Assembly (NCBI GenBank): GCA_007125075.1
Contig: SLDX01000063.1
Span: 1 to 48,262, forward strand
Source: Desulfonatronospira sp.
GTDB lineage: Bacteria; Desulfobacterota; Desulfovibrionia; Desulfovibrionales; Desulfonatronovibrionaceae
DNA: 48,262 bases
Direction of reading: 5' to 3'
The position numbers were made by a program, and so were the translations under genes. Within the stretch, counting starts at the first letter, position 1, and each line of letters opens with the position of its first letter. Shown in pieces: positions 45,140-48,262 of this stretch. A model generated the notes under the pieces. That model saw only the letters and a program-made list of their open reading frames with translations, was not told the DNA's origin and ran no database searches.

Positions 45140-45379
45140 GAATCCTCCTCATTAATGATGCAGTGATGTAATTTATTCTCTGAGAGTTTTCCGCGTAACT
45201 ATCAAGCTATTTACGATTTTTATTTTTGCAAGTCATGCGTCAGGTAAAATCAGTCTGCTTATTCATAAGCGCCTTTTCATGATTGAGAATTCAGGCAGAA
45301 AAATCCATTTTTTCCTGAATTGAAAATCAGCAGCCCCAATATACAGCGGGATTTATGGTTTTCCTGATGCAGCGTGCCT
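45140..45379. other. gene-free spacer between surE and fba with an inverted repeat
   Basis: This 240-base AT-rich spacer holds no supported gene. An inverted repeat at 45288-45321 has arms AATTCAGG and CCTGAATT, with an inner AAAAAT/ATTTTT pairing; it is probably the transcript end of surE, although no T-tract follows. The fba promoter must lie in 45150-45260, but no hexamer pair is convincing. Confidence 0.5.
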
Positions 45380-46144
45380 TCAGAAGTCACTTGCGTAAAG
45401 CGCTTCCTGCAGTTTGCTCATGATATTCAGGTTTGTAAGTTCGAACTGAAGGGGGGTCAAGGTGATATGGTTTTTGCTGAGCAAGGCCCGGTCTGCTTCT
45501 GGATCCACCAGATGCATGGGGATTTCTCCACCAAGCCAGTAATAAGGATTTCCTCTTGGATCATTGCGGTGATTGTAATGATCTTTATAAACTACAGTGG
45601 TCTGGGGGCAAAGACGAGCTTCCCTGGCTTCATGAAGAGGACATGAGGGAAAATTTAGATTGAGTACATTCTGGAGGGGCAAGAGTGACCAGTCAAAACG
45701 CTGAATAAATTTTCGAACCCACTGCGCATGATCTGTCAGATCCGGAGGCCTGAAGTGATCAATGGATACGGCAAGAGAGGGTACGCCTGCAAGTGCGCCC
45801 TCAGTAGCCGCGGACACAGTCCCGGAATAGAGCACGTCAATGCCTACATTTGCTCCGCTGTTTATGCCCGATATTATGAAATCGGGCTTTTTGGGCAGAT
45901 GAAAATGCATCGCCCATTTGACACAGTCTACAGGAGTACCGGAGAGAGCCAGTCCGTGGAAACCATTCTCCTGGATGCTTTTAACCCGCACAGGAGAAAA
46001 AATGGTTACTGAATGGCCTACGGCACTTTGTTCGGTCAGCGGGGCTACGACATGCACTTTGAAGCCCGCTTCGGAAAACGCCTGAAACAAAGATTTCAGT
46101 CCCGGGGCATGGATGCCGTCGTCATTGGTCAGCAGAATTTCCAA
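45380..46144 (-). CDS. surE: 5'-nucleotidase SurE
   Basis: A 254-residue metal-dependent nucleotidase/exopolyphosphatase acting on nucleoside 5'-monophosphates. The metal site is in MEILLTNDDGIHAPG (N7, D8, D9), and the conserved PLTEQSAVGHS, FIISGINSGANVG and YSGTVSAATEGALAG blocks are intact. Length is normal. AAGGA precedes ATG 46144. Monocistronic on the minus strand, divergent from yhaM. Confidence 0.96.
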   Translation of the reverse strand: MEILLTNDDGIHAPGLKSLFQAFSEAGFKVHVVAPLTEQSAVGHSVTIFSPVRVKSIQENGFHGLALSGTPVDCVKWAMHFHLPKKPDFIISGINSGANVGIDVLYSGTVSAATEGALAGVPSLAVSIDHFRPPDLTDHAQWVRKFIQRFDWSLLPLQNVLNLNFPSCPLHEAREARLCPQTTVVYKDHYNHRNDPRGNPYYWLGGEIPMHLVDPEADRALLSKNHITLTPLQFELTNLNIMSKLQEALYASDF

Positions 46145-46355
46145 TTTTATCCTTGTTAACTAACGAATATCCTAGTAAACGGGCATTGAAGATGCCAGGG
46201 GCATGAACTTCCGGAGAATAAAAGCATAAGTTTTTAAAGAAATATTTTAGGCAGTTCATGATCAACTTGATCTCTGCAGCTGCGAAATACATACGAAAAC
46301 GCCGTTTCCGGGAATAATTTGACACTTACCTTAAGGTTTTGGATTTGACAACACC

Positions 46356-47396
46356 ATGCATCCCAAAAAAAATTTTGTTCAGGACATAAAAGCCGGCAGT
46401 CAGATATCCGACGTGTTCATGGTTGTTCAGTGCAGACAGGCTCAGGCCAAGAACGGTCCATACTGGCAACTGACTCTTCAGGATAAATCCGGAGAAATTC
46501 AAGCCAGGATCTGGAGCCCCCTGAGCGCCAGGTTTGCGGAAATAAGTCCGGAGCAGGCGGTATTGGTCAAGGCGGGAGCCCAGCTCTTCGGTGAACAGAT
46601 TCAGCTGAATATCGAGGCCATGGAGTTTATAGATCCTGAGAACATTGATCTGAGCCTTTTTCTGCCGGTATCCTGCATTTCTCCTGAAGAGCTGCATCTT
46701 AACCTGCTTGAATTCCTGCAGCAGAATATCGATTATCCGCCCTGGAAAAAGCTGGCCAGAAAAATTCTGACCCAGAAAGAGATTAAAAGCGCTCTTTTGA
46801 CCGCTCCCGCGGCCAAAAGTATCCATCATGCCTATATGGGCGGTCTTCTGGAACATACACTGAGTGTCTGCAGGATCTGCAACGAAATATGCGGCATCTA
46901 TACGGATCTTGACCGTGATATCCTGCTGACCGCGGCAGCCCTGCACGACCTGGGCAAGATCCGGGAAATTTCCCATGGCCTGAGCCGGGAGTATTCTGAT
47001 GAAGGAAAGCTTCTGGGACATATCTTTCTCGGTCTGGAAATGATCGAACCATTTCTGAGCAGAGCTTCCGGTCTTGATTCCGGTCTTGTGCTTCATCTTA
47101 AGCATATTATCACCAGCCATCATGGAGAGCTCGAATTCGGTTCCCCCAAAAGACCCAAGACCGGCGAGTCTTTTGTGCTTCATTTTGCGGACAATCTCGA
47201 TGCCAAGCTGAATACACTTGAACAGGCTCTGGGGAGCAGGAGAAACGCGGAAGGCGAGGCAAGCGGAGTATGGTCGGAATACCTGAGATCTCTGGGAAGA
47301 TATGTGTACCAGCCTCCAAGAACGCCGCGCAGTCCTTCTACAGGATTCACCACCGGAAAAAAGGAAGAACAGTGTTTATTACCTTTGAAGGAATAG
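46356..47396 (+). CDS. yhaM: YhaM-type 3'-5' exoribonuclease (OB fold plus HD domain)
   Basis: A 346-residue protein with an N-terminal OB-fold nucleic acid-binding domain (VFMVVQCRQAQAKNGPYWQL, QARIWSP) and a C-terminal HD domain: histidines in HHAYMGGLLEHTLSVC, the HD pair in AAALHDLGKIREI and HIITSHHGELEFGSP. This architecture is that of YhaM, which trims RNA 3' ends, and of related HD phosphohydrolases; the ribonuclease role is inferred. The ribosome site before ATG 46356 is weak. Its end overlaps the tmk start by 25 bases. Confidence 0.88.
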   Translation: MHPKKNFVQDIKAGSQISDVFMVVQCRQAQAKNGPYWQLTLQDKSGEIQARIWSPLSARFAEISPEQAVLVKAGAQLFGEQIQLNIEAMEFIDPENIDLSLFLPVSCISPEELHLNLLEFLQQNIDYPPWKKLARKILTQKEIKSALLTAPAAKSIHHAYMGGLLEHTLSVCRICNEICGIYTDLDRDILLTAAALHDLGKIREISHGLSREYSDEGKLLGHIFLGLEMIEPFLSRASGLDSGLVLHLKHIITSHHGELEFGSPKRPKTGESFVLHFADNLDAKLNTLEQALGSRRNAEGEASGVWSEYLRSLGRYVYQPPRTPRSPSTGFTTGKKEEQCLLPLKE

Positions 47397-48022
47397 AAGG
47401 CTGCGGAAAATCAACACAGGCTAAGATGCTCAGAGATTATCTTCAGGGCCTGGGTCATGAGGTTCTGCTTACCCTTGAGCCGGGCGGGAGCAGGCTTGGG
47501 GCTGAACTGCGAAGAATGCTCTTGTCCATGGAGAATATGGATCTCTCCAGGGAGGCTGAACTGTTTTTGTATCTGGCGGACAGGGCTCAGCATGTCCGGA
47601 AAGTGATCCTTCCGGCAATAAAGACCGGGAAGATCGTAATTTCAGACCGGTTCGCCGACTCAACGGTCGTGTATCAGGGTTACGGCCGGGGGATGGACCC
47701 GGAGGTCCTGCATGAAATGAATCTTCTGGCTGTTGACGGGATATGGCCGGATATTACTTATCTGCTGGATCTGCCTCCGGAAATCGGATTGAAAAGAGCC
47801 GTGCAAAGGAATACCGAGACTAATCTCACGCGCGCGGAGGGCCGCTTCGAGGCCGAAGCCATGGACTTTCATGCCCGTGTTCGCAGAGGATATCTGGACT
47901 GGGCCTCCAGGAACAAAGAGCGTTTTGTTCTTGTCAGCGCCTTGAAAGATGAAGCAGGTGTTTTCGCTGCAATCAGGTATGAAATTGACTGTTTCCTGAA
48001 AAAGATGAAAAAAATAGATTGA
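47372..48022 (+). CDS. tmk: thymidylate kinase
   Basis: A 216-residue enzyme phosphorylating dTMP to dTDP. The P-loop is FEGIEGCGKSTQAKML, the DR motif ISDRFADSTVVYQGYGRG, and the LID region NLTRAEGRFEAE. The start is GTG at 47372 (FITFEGIEG begins right after it), with AAGGAAG upstream; an in-frame ATG at 47270 lies deep inside yhaM and would add 34 residues without family similarity. It overlaps yhaM by 25 bases and its stop codon overlaps the -35 element of the following tRNA promoter. Confidence 0.96.
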   Translation: MFITFEGIEGCGKSTQAKMLRDYLQGLGHEVLLTLEPGGSRLGAELRRMLLSMENMDLSREAELFLYLADRAQHVRKVILPAIKTGKIVISDRFADSTVVYQGYGRGMDPEVLHEMNLLAVDGIWPDITYLLDLPPEIGLKRAVQRNTETNLTRAEGRFEAEAMDFHARVRRGYLDWASRNKERFVLVSALKDEAGVFAAIRYEIDCFLKKMKKID

Positions 48023-48047
48023 CAAACTTACCGGCATTATTTAAAAA
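48019..48047 (+). promoter_or_regulatory. promoter of the tRNA-Val/tRNA-Asp unit
   Basis: A consensus TTGACA at 48019-48024 and TAAAAA at 48042-48047 are separated by 17 bases. Transcription would start near 48054, four bases before the tRNA. The -35 hexamer overlaps the tmk stop codon. Confidence 0.6.
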
Positions 48048-48057
48048 ATTTTTTCCA

Positions 48058-48133
48058 GGGCGGATAGCTCAGCTGGGAGAGCATCGGCCTTACAAGCCGA
48101 GGGTCACAGGTTCGAGCCCTGTTCCGCCCACCA
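48058..48133 (+). tRNA. tRNA-Val (anticodon TAC)
   Basis: A 76-base tRNA with acceptor arms GGGCGGA and TCCGCCC, D-arm AGCTCAGCTGGGAGAGC, anticodon loop CTTACAA, T-loop GGTTCGAGCC and an encoded CCA end. All four arms pair properly. Confidence 0.97.
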
Positions 48134-48148
48134 TGTTTGGAGACACGC

Positions 48149-48225
48149 GGGGCCGTAGTTAAGCTGGTTATAACGCCGGCCTGTCACGCCGGAGGGCGCG
48201 AGTTCGAGTCTCGTCGGCCCCGCCA
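48149..48225 (+). tRNA. tRNA-Asp (anticodon GTC)
   Basis: A 77-base tRNA with acceptor arms GGGGCCG and CGGCCCC, discriminator G, anticodon loop CTGTCAC, T-loop AGTTCGAGTC and encoded CCA. It follows tRNA-Val by 15 bases and should be in the same transcript. Confidence 0.97.
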
Positions 48226-48262
48226 TTAAATTTCAGGATCTTTATGACCCGACATACAAACC

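Noticed and set aside
46122-46325. 67-residue minus-strand frame upstream of surE (GTG start)
   Set aside because: No ribosome site, no recognised family, overlaps the surE start and spans the divergent promoter region; SurE has its own AAGGA site.
47270-47371. Longer thymidylate kinase starting at ATG 47270
   Set aside because: This start lies inside yhaM, and the P-loop domain begins immediately after GTG 47372, which has its own ribosome site.

Overview
This window looks like a core chromosomal region of a Desulfovibrionales-type sulfate reducer or close Desulfobacterota relative; this is inferred from gene content and order. Supporting signs are a complete division and cell-wall (dcw) cluster divergent from pyruvate kinase, a four-subunit HydBGDA-type [NiFe] hydrogenase, a CobA-HemD fusion, two unusual radical SAM proteins and roughly half-GC coding sequence. 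No sulfate-reduction gene lies in the window, so the lineage is not proven. I see no prophage, insertion sequence, CRISPR array or defence island.

Left part (1-20.8 kb, minus strand). Transcription probably starts upstream of mraZ near 20.78 kb and runs leftward through mraZ, rsmH, ftsL, ftsI, murE, murF, mraY, murD, ftsW, murG, murC, murB, ftsQ, ftsA and ftsZ. Many of these genes overlap by four bases. Beyond ftsZ follow a radical SAM protein, a MoaD/ThiS-like ubiquitin-fold protein, a small conserved protein and the N-terminal part of an M23-type peptidase cut by the window edge. Three GTGG repeats spaced 10 bp apart lie just upstream of mraZ and look like its own operator.

Middle part (21-37.8 kb). 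pyk is the only clear plus-strand gene here. Minus-strand genes follow: queD, dnaE, a LUD-domain protein with a cysteine-rich partner, a glycine-zipper lipoprotein, a radical SAM/DUF2344 fusion protein, purN, cobA-hemD, valS, an RRM RNA-binding protein with a good promoter and a structured leader, and a small membrane protein.

Right part (37.8-48.2 kb). The hydrogenase operon hydB-hydG-hydD-hydA (minus) is followed by an MBL-fold hydrolase (plus), then fba-gapA and surE (minus), then yhaM-tmk and tRNA-Val/tRNA-Asp (plus). Together the genes cover peptidoglycan precursor synthesis and septation, lower glycolysis/gluconeogenesis, siroheme/tetrapyrrole synthesis, replication, purine synthesis and NAD(P)-linked hydrogen turnover.

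The least explained material is intergenic. An AT-rich repeat ending in degenerate 7-bp units occurs at 28.05 kb and 40.2 kb, and a related heptamer array lies at 31.46 kb immediately before a TTG-initiated gene. One copy sits inside the hydrogenase operon. Most of the window is ordinary conserved sequence, and findings are scored accordingly.
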